In this document: one piece after another, positions 55,801 through 64,000 of the stretch
Position numbering within the stretch: the first letter of the stretch is position 1
How the letters are laid out: the number at the start of each line of letters is the position of its first letter
Assembly: GCF_000967965.1 (NCBI RefSeq)
Contig: NZ_LACC01000016.1
Span: 63,951 to 127,950, forward strand
Source of the DNA: Pseudomonas fluorescens
GTDB taxonomy: Bacteria > Pseudomonadota > Gammaproteobacteria > Pseudomonadales > Pseudomonadaceae
Length of the DNA: 64,000 bases
Direction: 5' to 3'
Notes under the pieces: generated by a model
What the model was told of the DNA's origin: nothing
Database searches by the model: none
Seen by the model: the letters and a program-made list of their open reading frames with translations, nothing else
Program-made: the position numbers and the translations under genes

Positions 55801-55903
55801 CGGATCGCCGCCCGGAGCAAGCCCGCTCCCACATTTGATCTTCGGTGAACACAGATTTTGTGTACGACCGATATCCAATGTGGGAGCGGGCTTGCTCGCG
55901 AAG
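55801..55903. repeat. REP pair with GC-rich insertion in left arm
   Basis: Right arm TGTGGGAGCGGGCTTGCTCG is normal. The left arm carries TCGGATCGCCGCCCG before GAGCAAGCCCGC, as in the copies at 28512 and 37886. Confidence 0.8.
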
Positions 55904-55960
55904 AACGATAACGCGGTTTTCGCCTTAGACTTGGCGACCCAACTCCAGGAATCAACGCTG

Positions 55961-56383
55961 ATGCCCCAACGCACCGACTACCCCCACTTCCAGCCCATCA
56001 CCACCCGCTGGCACGACAACGACGCCTACGGTCACGTCAACAACGTGACCTACTACAGCTTCTTCGATACGGCGGTGAACACTTACCTGATCGAAGTCGG
56101 TGGCCTGGATATCCATGACGGTGAGGTGGTGGGGTTCGTGGTGAGCTCTTCCTGTGATTACTTTGCTTCCATTGCCTTCCCTGACCGCATCGAGATCGGT
56201 CTGCGGGTGGGCAAGTTGGGCAACAGTTCGGTGCAATACGAACTGGCCGTGTTCAAGCAAGGGGAAGATGAAGCCTGCGCGGCGGGGCGCTTCGTGCATG
56301 TGTTTGTCGATCGTGCGTCGAATCAACCCGTGGCGATTCCTGCCGGGTTGCGCGGTGCGCTGGAGCGTCTGGTGGTTCAGTAA
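55961..56383 (+). CDS. 4-hydroxybenzoyl-CoA-type thioesterase
   Basis: This 140-residue hotdog protein starts [49 protein letters not shown], with the 4HBT motif RWxDxDxxGHVNNxxY. It cleaves acyl-CoA thioesters in the cytoplasm; Asp of WHDNDAYGH is catalytic in the family. It lies after 3-hydroxyacyl-CoA dehydrogenase, consistent with a joint role in acyl-CoA metabolism, and ends at a bidirectional terminator. Confidence 0.9.
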   Translation: MPQRTDYPHFQPITTRWHDNDAYGHVNNVTYYSFFDTAVNTYLIEVGGLDIHDGEVVGFVVSSSCDYFASIAFPDRIEIGLRVGKLGNSSVQYELAVFKQGEDEACAAGRFVHVFVDRASNQPVAIPAGLRGALERLVVQ

Positions 56384-56387
56384 GGCA

Positions 56388-56419
56388 AAAAAAATCGCAG
56401 CCCTTGGGCTGCGATTTTT
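56388..56419. terminator. Bidirectional rho-independent terminator
   Basis: AAAAATCGCAGCCC and GGGCTGCGATTTTT are perfect inverse complements; T run on both strands. It ends the thioesterase gene and, on the minus strand, the glycine-zipper gene. Confidence 0.9.
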
Positions 56420-56451
56420 GATGTACCAGTTATAGCCAGGCGATGGATGCC

Positions 56452-56940
56452 TTAGTCGTCGTCGTGCCAGCGATGCTTGCGGTGGCCATAGGCATGGCCG
56501 CGGCCCGGATGGCCGTCACGGTAGTAACGACGATCACCATGGCCGCGATAGTAACGACGATCGCCGTCATCATCATTATCGTACTCTTTGCCCATGTGGT
56601 TACCCAGCGCGCCACCGGCACCGCCGCCTGCTGCGGCGCCGATCAGGCTGCCGGTGGTGCCGCCCAAGCTGCGGCCGACCACGTTACCGCCTGCAGCACC
56701 CAACGCGCCGCCAATGGCTGCTTCGCCACGGCTGTGTTTGTTTGCGCCGACGGCGCTACCACCCGCGCCACCCAGGGCCGCGCCGATGGTGGAACCTGTA
56801 CTGCCGCCTAACGACTGACCGACGACCGAGCCTAAAACCCCGCCCAATGCGCCGCCTACGCCGGCTTCGGTAGTGCCGCCAGCAGACGCAATACCGCTGA
56901 CCAGGCCAAGGGACAACAAGAGAATCGAGGAGAACTTCAT
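56452..56940 (-). CDS. Glycine-zipper surface protein
   Basis: The 162-residue product has a signal peptide MKFSSILLLSLGLVSGIASA (cleavage at 20-21), a glycine-zipper core of repeated GGxxG steps to about residue 115 (GGALGGVLGSVVGQSLGG etc., probably membrane-inserted), and an Asp/Arg/Tyr/His-rich tail (EYDNDDDGDRRYYRGHGDRRYYRDGHPGRGHAYGHRKHRWHDDD). The tail could bind metal ions. Similar proteins are common in Pseudomonas outer envelopes but have no defined role. It is a single gene. Confidence 0.8.
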   Translation of the reverse strand: MKFSSILLLSLGLVSGIASAGGTTEAGVGGALGGVLGSVVGQSLGGSTGSTIGAALGGAGGSAVGANKHSRGEAAIGGALGAAGGNVVGRSLGGTTGSLIGAAAGGGAGGALGNHMGKEYDNDDDGDRRYYRGHGDRRYYRDGHPGRGHAYGHRKHRWHDDD

Positions 56941-57034
56941 GGAGGAACCTCAAGGGGATGACGGCGCGATCCTGAGGCTCTGGAATGGGCGTGACAATCG
57001 AAATCCGACGAATAACACGACCTGTATACAATAT

Positions 57035-57128
57035 TGCAAGTTACTGTTTTTTGGGCGGAACTTAACGTTTTTTTGCCGGTCTTTTACTTATTCGCAAAGG
57101 CCGTTTTCATTAGGAAACGGCCTTTTTT
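57035..57128 (+). ncRNA. Candidate small RNA ending at an orphan terminator
   Basis: A strong plus-strand terminator (GGCCGTTTTC-ATTAG-GAAACGGCC then TTTTTT, 57099-57128) follows no plus-strand gene: the flanking genes are both on the minus strand. A -10-like TATACAAT at 57023-57030 would put a start near 57037, giving about 90 nucleotides, U-rich with a 3' stem, like a Hfq-binding sRNA. This is an inference from structure alone. Confidence 0.35.
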
Positions 57129-57180
57129 GTGGGCGATTGGAAAGTGCAGGGTCCGGAGTCTTTGGTGATTGGTCTGGCCT

Positions 57181-57277
57181 CATCGCGAGCAAGCTCGCTC
57201 CCAACAGGGGACCATCGTCGAGCACAAATTTTGTGTCCGCTTAAGATCTGAATGTGGGAGCGAGCTTGCTCGCGATG
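57181..57277. repeat. REP pair, CATCGCGAGCAAGCTCGC type
   Basis: CATCGCGAGCAAGCTCGCTC and GAGCGAGCTTGCTCGCGATG, inverted. It is the unmodified counterpart of the copy at 28512, sharing the flank TGGTCTGGCCTCATCG. Confidence 0.85.
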
Positions 57278-57297
57278 GGGCCAGTTCAGACAACCTG

Positions 57298-59646
57298 TTA
57301 CGCCGACCTGGCCATGATCAACCCGGTCTCACTCGCCGCTTCCAGCCGGATCGCCACAAACTTCGACGTCGGCGTATGGCTGCCATCGCCGGTGCTTTCC
57401 AGCGGCACCAACGGATTCACTTCCGGATAGTAGGCCGCCGCTTGCCCGGCCGGGATATCAAACGCCAGCAGCGTGAAGCCTTTTACCCGACGTTCCACGC
57501 CATCGTCCCAGAGCGAAACGATGTCGGCCTTTTGCCCCGGCTTGAAGCCCAGGCGAATAATGTCGGCTTCGTTGACGAACAACACGTCCCGCTGGCCTTT
57601 CACACCGCGATAACGGTCGTTGAGGCCATAAATGGTGGTGTTGTACTGATCGTGAGAACGCATCGATTGCATGATCAGGTCCGGCAGCACACCAGTGGCG
57701 CGGGTGCGTTCGTGCACCAGGTCTTTGGGCAGCGCGTTCGAGCGGAAATTGGCCCGGCCCGAGGCGGTGTCCCACTTGCGTGCACCGGCACTGTTGCCCA
57801 GGTAGAAACCGCCCGGGTTCTTGACCTTCTCGTTGAAGTCCTTGAAGCCGGGAATGGTCTCGGCGATCAGGTCGCGGATGCGGCTGTAGTCGGCCACCAG
57901 CCAGTTCCAGTTCACCGGGTGGCTGCCCAGGGTCGCGGCAGCGATGCCGGCCAGGATCGCCGGTTCCGAGCGCATCTGGTTCGACAGCGGCTGCAGCTGT
58001 CCATTGGAGGCGTGGACCATGCTGAACGAGTCTTCGACGGTTATCGCTTGCGGGCCTTGGGTCTGGATATCGATGTCGGTGCGGCCCAGGCACGGCAGGA
58101 TCAGCGCGTCCTTGCCGTGGGTCAAATGGCTGCGGTTGAGCTTGGTGCTGATCTGCACTGTCAGGTCGCAGTTTCGCAGGGCCTGGAACGTGCGCGGGCT
58201 GTCCGGCGTGGCCTGGGCGAAGTTGCCGCCCAGGCCGATGAAGACTTTCGCCCGGCCTTCAGCCATCGCATGAATCGCCTCGACCACGTTGTGGCCGTTG
58301 TCGCGTGGCACCTTGAACTGGAAGCGCCGCTCCAGGGCATCGAGGAACGCGGCAGGAGGGCGTTCGTTGATGCCCATGGTCCGGTCGCCCTGCACGTTGC
58401 TGTGGCCACGCACCGGGCACAGGCCGGCGCCCGGCCGGCCGATGTTGCCGCGCAGCATCATCAGGTTGGCGATTTCCTGGATGGTCGCCACCGAATGACG
58501 ATGCTGGGTGATGCCCATGGCCCAGCACATGATGACGTTCTTGCCTTTGGCGTACATGCGCGCCGCTTGCTCGATTTCCACCAGGCTCAGGCCGGACTGC
58601 TCGACGATCTGCTCCCACGGGGTGTCGTCGATGACGGCCAGGTAATCCAGCACGTTGACGCTGTGCTCGTTGAGGAAGTCGTGGTCGAACACCGCCGGCT
58701 CACCGGTTTTCTGCGCGTCGCGCTCCCACAGCAGGAGGAATTTCGCCATGCCGCGCATGATCGCCATGTCGCCACCCAGGGCCGGGCGGAAGAATGCGGT
58801 GTTGGTCGGCTTGTCGCCGTTGGTGAGCATTTCGATCGCGTGCTGCGGGTGCTGGAAGCGCTCCAGGCCACGCTCCTTGAGTGGGTTGATGCACACCACT
58901 TGGGCGCCGCGCTTCACCGCTTCGCGCAGCGGTTCGAGCATCCGTGGGTGGTTGGTGCCGGGGTTCTGGCCCCAGACGAAAATCGCATCGGCGTGTTCGA
59001 AGTCGTCGAAGGTCACGGTGCCTTTGCCGACCCCGACGCTTTGCGACAGCGCGACACCGCTGGCCTCGTGGCACATGTTCGAGCAGTCAGGGAAGTTGTT
59101 GGTACCGTAGGCGCGCACGAACAGTTGATAGAGGTAGGCCGCTTCATTGCTGGCCCGGCCCGAGGTGTAGAACTCGGCCTGATCCGGGCTCGACAGGCCG
59201 TTCAGGTGTTTGGCGATCAGGGCGAATGCGGCGTCCCAGCTGATCGGCTTGTAGCGATCGGTCTCGGCGTCGTAGCTCATCGGCTCGGTCAGGCGGCCCT
59301 GGTATTCGAGCCAATAGTCGCTTTGTTCCTGCAGCGAAGTGACGCTGTGTTTGGCGAAGAATTTGGCATCGACACGGCGTTTGGTCGCTTCCCAGTTCAC
59401 CGCCTTGGCGCCGTTCTCGCAGAACATCACCATGCCCTTTTCCGGAGAATCGCCCCAGGCGCAACCCGGGCAATCGAAGCCGCCGTTCTGGTTGGTCTTG
59501 AGCATGATGCGCAGGTTTTTCAGCGCGTTGTCGCTGGTCAACCAGGCCTGGGCCACGCTGATCAGTGCGCCCCAGCCACCGGCCGCGCCTTTGTAGGGCT
59601 TGTAGCGAGGGACGGGTTTCTGATCGGCTTGACGGTGTTGACTCAC
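57298..59646 (-). CDS. FdhA/YdeP-type molybdopterin oxidoreductase
   Basis: The 782-residue enzyme starts with GTG at 59646 (GGAGAATCAAG upstream; sequence SQHRQADQKPVPRYKPYKGAAGGW). It contains GFDCPGCAWGD near residue 57, FYTSGRASNEAAYLYQLFVRAYGTNNFPDCSNMCHEASG, VWGQNPGTNHPRM and MRSHDQYNTTIYGLNDRYRGVKG, all of the FdhF/YdeP group of bis-MGD enzymes related to formate dehydrogenases. No partner subunits (iron-sulfur, cytochrome) are adjacent. It overlaps fdhD by 4 bases (GTGA). The substrate is unknown; formate-type oxidation is a guess. Confidence 0.88.
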   Translation of the reverse strand: MSQHRQADQKPVPRYKPYKGAAGGWGALISVAQAWLTSDNALKNLRIMLKTNQNGGFDCPGCAWGDSPEKGMVMFCENGAKAVNWEATKRRVDAKFFAKHSVTSLQEQSDYWLEYQGRLTEPMSYDAETDRYKPISWDAAFALIAKHLNGLSSPDQAEFYTSGRASNEAAYLYQLFVRAYGTNNFPDCSNMCHEASGVALSQSVGVGKGTVTFDDFEHADAIFVWGQNPGTNHPRMLEPLREAVKRGAQVVCINPLKERGLERFQHPQHAIEMLTNGDKPTNTAFFRPALGGDMAIMRGMAKFLLLWERDAQKTGEPAVFDHDFLNEHSVNVLDYLAVIDDTPWEQIVEQSGLSLVEIEQAARMYAKGKNVIMCWAMGITQHRHSVATIQEIANLMMLRGNIGRPGAGLCPVRGHSNVQGDRTMGINERPPAAFLDALERRFQFKVPRDNGHNVVEAIHAMAEGRAKVFIGLGGNFAQATPDSPRTFQALRNCDLTVQISTKLNRSHLTHGKDALILPCLGRTDIDIQTQGPQAITVEDSFSMVHASNGQLQPLSNQMRSEPAILAGIAAATLGSHPVNWNWLVADYSRIRDLIAETIPGFKDFNEKVKNPGGFYLGNSAGARKWDTASGRANFRSNALPKDLVHERTRATGVLPDLIMQSMRSHDQYNTTIYGLNDRYRGVKGQRDVLFVNEADIIRLGFKPGQKADIVSLWDDGVERRVKGFTLLAFDIPAGQAAAYYPEVNPLVPLESTGDGSHTPTSKFVAIRLEAASETGLIMARSA

Positions 59647-60482
59647 GCTTGATTCTCCAACGTTGGGCTGTAGACCCGCGGTGCATTCTTCTGTGGCAGA
59701 TGGATGAGATTGAGGTTGTGGCGACGGGCCCATTGCACGGCAAGGCCCGTAGGTGACGACAGGCTGACCAGGGTCTGGATGCCGGCGCGCAAGACTTTCT
59801 GGATCAATTCGAGGCTGCAGCGGCTGGTGACAATTGCCAGGCCGCCAGCGGTCGGGATCTTCTGGCGGATCAATCCGCCGATCAGCTTGTCGAGGGCGTT
59901 GTGGCGGCCGATGTCTTCGCGACCGAGCAGCAACTCGCCTTTGTCGTTCATGAACACTGCCGCATGCACCGCACCGCAATGCTGGCCTAAGGGCTGGAAG
60001 GCGCCGATGCGCTCGCGCAGGCCATCAAGCCACTCGACCGGCGGCAACGGGGCGCCGGGCAATACCTGAAGGTCCGGCAACGCCTGCTCGAGCGCTTCCA
60101 CGCCGCACAACCCGCAACCGCTGGTGCCGGCCAGCTGCCGACGCTGCTGCTTGAGGTTCCAGAACGCGCGATTGGCGATGGTCACTTGCGCGTATTGCGC
60201 CGACCCCGAGCCGCTGAGTTGCAGGTCGTAGATGTCCGTGGCGTCCTGGATGATGCCGCTGCCCAGGCTGAAGCCGACGATGAAATCTTCCAGGTCCGTG
60301 GGCGTTACCAGCATGACCGCCTGGCTGATGCCGTTATAGGCAATCGCCAACGCAACTTCTTCGGCCAGCGCGGTGCTGGCCGATTCGGAGTATTCGAGAT
60401 TGCTATAGCTGTACGTCTGGCTGGCGGCGGGCGCGGGCGTTTCGAGGGCAGGCGCCGCGCATGCAGGGCGCTTGGTGTTCAT
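59643..60482 (-). CDS. fdhD: FdhD sulfurtransferase
   Basis: This 279-residue protein transfers sulfur to the molybdenum cofactor of formate dehydrogenase-type enzymes. The motif SGCGLCGVEALEQ with the essential cysteines lies near residues 120-127, and DIGRHNALDKLIGG and IVTSRCSLELIQKVLRAGI are typical. An extra N-terminal segment of about 25 residues (MNTKRPACAAPALETPAPAAS) is present. It overlaps the molybdoenzyme gene and forms an operon with it. Confidence 0.94.
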   Translation of the reverse strand: MNTKRPACAAPALETPAPAASQTYSYSNLEYSESASTALAEEVALAIAYNGISQAVMLVTPTDLEDFIVGFSLGSGIIQDATDIYDLQLSGSGSAQYAQVTIANRAFWNLKQQRRQLAGTSGCGLCGVEALEQALPDLQVLPGAPLPPVEWLDGLRERIGAFQPLGQHCGAVHAAVFMNDKGELLLGREDIGRHNALDKLIGGLIRQKIPTAGGLAIVTSRCSLELIQKVLRAGIQTLVSLSSPTGLAVQWARRHNLNLIHLPQKNAPRVYSPTLENQA

Positions 60483-60574
60483 GGCATCACCGACGGTTTG
60501 ATCAGCTTTAAGACTAGGCGCGGCAAGTTGTCACGTCTAATCGCTAATACTGATCTACCGATAGATACCGTCGA

Positions 60575-61462
60575 TCAAGCACCAATCAGCGATTGTTGAT
60601 AGAGGGTAAAACAGGCTTCTGCCAGCGCTGAGCGCGGTGCGCTGCGACGCATGATCAGCCCCAGGCGGCCGAGGGTCTGGGCGTTCTCGATCGGTTGCAG
60701 GCGCAAGTGTTCGGTCAGCCCTTCGAGGCCGCCGTCCAATGGCATCACGGCGCAACACAGACCGCCGTGCACGGCTTGTAACAGTTGATGCACGGCATCG
60801 GTCTGCAACAACGGCTGCGGGGTCAGACCACGGCTGTGGAAGTTGTGGTCGATGGACTGGCGAAAGTGCATGCCGCTGGTGAGCATGCCCAGCGGCAGCT
60901 CAATCAAGGATTCCCAGCTCAGCGGCGCCTCGCCAAAGGTGAAGAAGCGTTGATCGTACAGCAGGCCCATGCGGGTTTCGCTGAAGGCCAGGGAGTCGAA
61001 GTGTTCGGTGTTGAGGCGCTCCAGATAGGAAACACCGAGATCCAGGCGATTGTTCGCCAATTGCTCGAGGATCTGCTCCGAACTCAGGGCCGAGAGTTCG
61101 AAGCGCAGGTTCGGGTGTTCGGCGTGCAAGCGTTGCATCAGTGGCAGCGGATCGAAGCTCGACAACGGCACTACGCCCAGGCGCAAGGTGCCGACCAGAT
61201 TGCCGCGACAGGCAGCCGCCTCGGCGTACAAGCCGTCGTAGGCCGCCAACACCGTGCGCGCCCAGGCCAGCACCCGCTCGCCTGGCGCGGTGAAGCCTTC
61301 GAAGCGCTGACCGCGATTGACCAGCGGTAGGTCGAGTTCTTCTTCAAGGCTGCGCAGGCGCATGGACAGGGTCGGCTGAGTGATGTGGCAGCGCGCGGCG
61401 GCCTGTCCGAAATGGCGGGTTTCGTCGAGCGCGATGAGGAATTTCAGCTGCTTGATGTCCAT
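60575..61462 (-). CDS. LysR-family regulator upstream of fdhD
   Basis: This 295-residue LysR-type protein has MDIKQLKFLIALDETRHFGQAAARCHITQPTLSMRLRSLEEELDLPLVNR, a winged HTH, and an effector domain with RLGVVPLSSFDPLPLMQRL. It is in the same direction as fdhD-fdhA, 92 bases upstream, and is a likely regulator of that pair. Confidence 0.9.
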   Translation of the reverse strand: MDIKQLKFLIALDETRHFGQAAARCHITQPTLSMRLRSLEEELDLPLVNRGQRFEGFTAPGERVLAWARTVLAAYDGLYAEAAACRGNLVGTLRLGVVPLSSFDPLPLMQRLHAEHPNLRFELSALSSEQILEQLANNRLDLGVSYLERLNTEHFDSLAFSETRMGLLYDQRFFTFGEAPLSWESLIELPLGMLTSGMHFRQSIDHNFHSRGLTPQPLLQTDAVHQLLQAVHGGLCCAVMPLDGGLEGLTEHLRLQPIENAQTLGRLGLIMRRSAPRSALAEACFTLYQQSLIGA

Positions 61463-61590
61463 CTGCGCTCCAGGGGGTGGGAAGGTGCGGATTCTATCGC
61501 AAGCGGGGTCATTGGTCGGGTTGGATTCGTAAGTGACGACCGTGGTCTAGGCTTTGACGTCTGGAACCCGAAACCCAAGGAGAGTGCACC

Positions 61591-62031
61591 ATGAGTCTTT
61601 TGAGCTTTGTGAAGGAAGCAGGCGAAAAATTGCTGGATTTGCTGACCCCAGGCAACGCCAATGCCAGTGAGCAGTTGAAGGAGCACATCAGCAAGGTCGG
61701 CTTGGGCAACCCGAATGTGCAGGCGACGGTCGATGGCGACAAGGTCACGGTGACCGGTGAAGTGGCGAGCCAGGAAGAGAAGGAAAAGATCCTGCTGGCG
61801 GTGGGCAATATCGCCGGGGTTGGCAGTGTGGATGATCAGATTACCGTGACTGGGCCTGTCGTTGCTGCCGCAGTGTTTGTCACCGTCGTGAAGGGCGATA
61901 CCCTCAGTGCGATTTCCAAGCGCGTGTACGGCGATGCCAACAAATACAACAAAATCTTCGAGGCCAACAAGCCGATGCTGTCGCACCCGGACAAGATCTA
62001 TCCAGGGCAGTCGTTGCGGATTCCTGAGTAA
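61591..62031 (+). CDS. BON-LysM protein, Kbp/YgaU type
   Basis: This 146-residue cytoplasmic protein has a BON domain (about 25-90, [44 protein letters not shown]) and a C-terminal LysM domain ([51 protein letters not shown]). E. coli Kbp (YgaU), with the same structure, is a potassium-binding protein. It is a single gene with AAGGAGAG upstream. Confidence 0.92.
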   Translation: MSLLSFVKEAGEKLLDLLTPGNANASEQLKEHISKVGLGNPNVQATVDGDKVTVTGEVASQEEKEKILLAVGNIAGVGSVDDQITVTGPVVAAAVFVTVVKGDTLSAISKRVYGDANKYNKIFEANKPMLSHPDKIYPGQSLRIPE

Positions 62032-62040
62032 CACCAAATC

Positions 62041-62171
62041 TGTGGCGAGGGGGCTTGCCCCCGTTGGAGTGCGAAGCACTCCCAATTCGGCCAATGCGTT
62101 CTTTCCGATAGATCGCGTCAGCTGAAAGGCGACTGCTGCGCAGCCGAGCGGGAGCAAGCTCCCTCGCCACA
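62041..62171. repeat. REP pair, TGTGGCGAGGGGGC type
   Basis: TGTGGCGAGGGGGCTTGCCC at left; right arm GGGAGCAAGCTCCCTCGCCA is of the A-type (GGGAGC), so the two arms have diverged. Between kbp and yrfG. Confidence 0.85.
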
Positions 62172-62186
62172 TTGACCGCGCCAGGT

Positions 62187-62849
62187 TCAAAGCCCCGCAA
62201 TCAAATCCCGATAATCCCCGACCGCCGCAAACTCCGCCGTATCCTTCGGCCCCTTGCGGCTGTCCGGCTCACGCACGGCCAGCAAATGCGCCACGCCAAA
62301 GTCCCGTGCACTGCGCAGGATCGGCAACGTATCATCGATGAACAGGCTGCGCGCAGGATCGAAATCGATATCGGCTTGCAGCGCATCCCAGAACTGCGGG
62401 CTTTCCTTGGGGAAGCCGTAGTCATGGGAGCTGATCAAACGCTCGAAGTAGGGCGCCAGTTCGATTTTTTCCAGCTTCAACGACAGCGCATCCCGATGGG
62501 CATTGGTGATCAGCACCACGCGCTTTCCGGCCCGTTTGATCGCCGCCAGAAAGGTGTCGGCATCCGGGCGCAGGGCGATCAGATGCGCGGTTTCCAGTTT
62601 CAGGTCGCGAACCGACAGTTTCAGTTCGGCGCTCCAGAAGTCCAGGCAGTACCACTGCAACTGGCCGGCATGGCGCTCGAACAACGGCTGCAGTTCCATC
62701 TCGGCCATGGCCCGGCTGACCCCGTGCAGTTCGGCGTAACGCTGGGGCAGGTGCTCCATCCAGAAGTGGTTGTCGAAATGCAGGTCCAGCAGCGTGCCGT
62801 CCATGTCCAGCAGAACGGTATCGATGTCGGACCAGGGTAATGAAGGCAT
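62187..62849 (-). CDS. yrfG: GMP/IMP nucleotidase YrfG
   Basis: This 220-residue HAD-like phosphatase has catalytic motif I VLLDMDGTLLDLHFDNHFW (Asp nucleophile near 15), motif II VVLITNAHR and motif III SLFIDDTLPIL. The HFDN HFW and YAELHGVSRAMAEMELQPLF sequence corresponds to E. coli YrfG. It is divergent from nudE with 88 bases between, a conserved pairing in gamma-proteobacteria. Confidence 0.93.
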   Translation of the reverse strand: MPSLPWSDIDTVLLDMDGTLLDLHFDNHFWMEHLPQRYAELHGVSRAMAEMELQPLFERHAGQLQWYCLDFWSAELKLSVRDLKLETAHLIALRPDADTFLAAIKRAGKRVVLITNAHRDALSLKLEKIELAPYFERLISSHDYGFPKESPQFWDALQADIDFDPARSLFIDDTLPILRSARDFGVAHLLAVREPDSRKGPKDTAEFAAVGDYRDLIAGL

Positions 62850-62937
62850 GGCAACGTCTCGGGCAGTAGAAAGATTTCTGGCGTAAACAATCGGGAAAGC
62901 CGCGTTATAGTAGCGCGTTCACGCCAAGGAGCTTTGC

Positions 62938-63504
62938 ATGCGCCAGAAACCCACCATACTCGCCCGCGAAATTGTCGCCACCAGTCGATTGTTCTGCGTG
63001 GAAGAGCTGAAGCTGCGCTTTTCCAACGGCGTGGAGCGCACGTATGAACGCCTGGTCGGCAAGGGTGCCGGGTACGGCGCGGTGATGATCGTGGCGATGC
63101 TCGATGCCGAGCATGCGGTGCTGGTCGAGGAGTATTGCGGCGGCACGGATGAATATGAAATGTCATTGCCCAAGGGTTTGATCGAGCCGGGCGAAGACGT
63201 GCTGGCAGCAGCCGAGCGTGAACTCAAGGAAGAGGCCGGTTTTGGCGCGCGGCAACTGGAGCACCTGACCGAGTTGTCGCTGTCCCCCGGTTACATGAGC
63301 CAGAAGATTCAAGTGGTGCTGGCTACTGACCTCTACGAAGCGCGTCTGGAAGGCGACGAGCCAGAGCCTATGCGGGTGGACAAGGTCAATCTGCGGGAGC
63401 TTTCGGCGCTGGCGCAAAACCCGCAATTTACCGAAGGCCGTGCCTTGGCGGCGCTGTACCTGGCCCGAGACCTGTTGACTCAGCGCGGAGCGTTCCAGCC
63501 ATGA
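62938..63504 (+). CDS. nudE: ADP-compound hydrolase NudE
   Basis: This 188-residue Nudix enzyme hydrolyses ADP-ribose, NADH and Ap3A-type compounds. The Nudix box GLIEPGEDVLAAAERELKEEAGFG at about 80-103 is complete. AAGGAGCTTTGC lies before the ATG. Its stop overlaps the cysQ start (ATGA), making a nudE-cysQ operon. Confidence 0.95.
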   Translation: MRQKPTILAREIVATSRLFCVEELKLRFSNGVERTYERLVGKGAGYGAVMIVAMLDAEHAVLVEEYCGGTDEYEMSLPKGLIEPGEDVLAAAERELKEEAGFGARQLEHLTELSLSPGYMSQKIQVVLATDLYEARLEGDEPEPMRVDKVNLRELSALAQNPQFTEGRALAALYLARDLLTQRGAFQP

Positions 63505-64000
63505 ATTTCCCGCATCCGTTGATGGCGCCGGTAATTGAGCTGGCCTTGCAGGCCGGTGATGCGATCCTGCCGTTCTGGCGCACAGGTACGGCCGTCACGG
63601 CGAAGGCTGATGACTCGCCGGTGACCGCTGCTGACCTGGCCGCGCACCACCTGATTCTGGCCGGGCTGACGGCGCTCGATCCGAGCATCCCGGTGCTCTC
63701 CGAGGAAGACGCCAACATTCCCCAAAGCGTGCGGGCCGGATGGCAGCGCTGGTGGCTGGTCGATCCGCTGGATGGCACCAAGGAATTCATCAACGGCAGC
63801 GAAGAGTTCACCGTCAACATCGCGCTGATCGAAAACGGTCGGGTGGTGTTCGGTGTGGTGTCGATGCCGACCAACGGGCGTTTTTACGTCGGTGGTGCGG
63901 GACTCGGCGCCTGGCGTGGCGATAAAGGTGGCACGCCCGTGGCGATCAAGGTGCGTGATGCATTAGCGCCCGGCGAGTCGTTCACCGTGGTGGCCAGTCG
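63501..64000 (+). CDS. cysQ: 3'(2'),5'-bisphosphate nucleotidase CysQ (3' end outside window)
   Basis: The first 166 codons of a family member of about 270 residues are present. Motif WWLVDPLDGTKEFINGSEEFTVNIALI is the metal-binding signature DPLDGT, and VLSEED supplies a further metal ligand. The enzyme degrades PAP, a by-product of sulfate activation, and so is linked to sulfur assimilation. It overlaps nudE by 4 bases. Confidence 0.95.
   Translation, partial: MNFPHPLMAPVIELALQAGDAILPFWRTGTAVTAKADDSPVTAADLAAHHLILAGLTALDPSIPVLSEEDANIPQSVRAGWQRWWLVDPLDGTKEFINGSEEFTVNIALIENGRVVFGVVSMPTNGRFYVGGAGLGAWRGDKGGTPVAIKVRDALAPGESFTVVAS

Noticed and set aside
54421..55974. 517-codon minus-strand frame opposite the 3-hydroxyacyl-CoA dehydrogenase
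   Set aside because: Antisense to a gene with clear NAD motif and family signatures.
57169..59652. 827-codon plus-strand frame opposite the molybdoenzyme gene
   Set aside because: Antisense to a recognisable enzyme; no ribosome site.

Overview
The window is high-GC chromosomal DNA of a Pseudomonas, most likely of the P. fluorescens group. The evidence is the gene set (ompR-envZ, rimABK, tex, tauABCD, tandem sfnB genes), the Pseudomonas-specific small DUF proteins, and about seventeen copies of GC-rich REP elements of the types typical of that group. No rRNA, tRNA, CRISPR array, prophage or IS element was seen. Species assignment is inference.

Region 1 (1 to about 38 kb) is dominated by sulfur acquisition. 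It starts with the end of a TonB-dependent receptor and a dedicated TonB-ExbB-ExbD energiser, then an alpha/beta hydrolase, an unusual sigma-54 activator with no DNA-binding domain, and an orphan MetQ-like binding protein. Further on come a complete metQ-metN-metI set beside an FMN-dependent monooxygenase and two tandem SfnB-type flavoproteins. A cystine ABC transporter (tcyJLN) follows, with D-cysteine desulfhydrase and serine O-acetyltransferase, and finally tauABCD for taurine. Together these would import organosulfur compounds, release sulfite or sulfide and feed cysteine synthesis; gshA follows directly. Several of these operons carry AT-rich upstream blocks with inverted repeats, the best being a perfect 10+10 bp repeat before tauA. 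Interspersed are unrelated units: a short orphan Rhs-core protein, an AAA ATPase, an RND efflux operon with two lipoprotein adaptors, a methyltransferase, a small DUF gene behind a highly structured leader, an Ig-like repeat protein, betT with a 12+12 bp BetI-type palindrome, an SDR/LysR divergent pair and an aldo-keto reductase.

Region 2 (38 to 50.5 kb) is core housekeeping: gshA, a hotdog thioesterase overlapping tex, ompR-envZ, rimA(candidate)-rimB-rimK, the heat-shock proteins Hsp15 and Hsp33, and pckA with two hairpins in its leader.

Region 3 (50.5 to 64 kb) holds a cluster of four small proteins of unknown function (two are tandem paralogues), a RecQ-like helicase without HRDC domain, a 3-hydroxyacyl-CoA dehydrogenase with a thioesterase, a glycine-zipper protein, a candidate sRNA, an orphan FdhA-type molybdoenzyme with FdhD and a LysR regulator, a Kbp-type BON-LysM protein, and yrfG, nudE and the start of cysQ, which again connects to sulfur assimilation through PAP removal.

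REP pairs occupy most convergent and many co-directional gaps. Three carry the same short GC-rich insertion.
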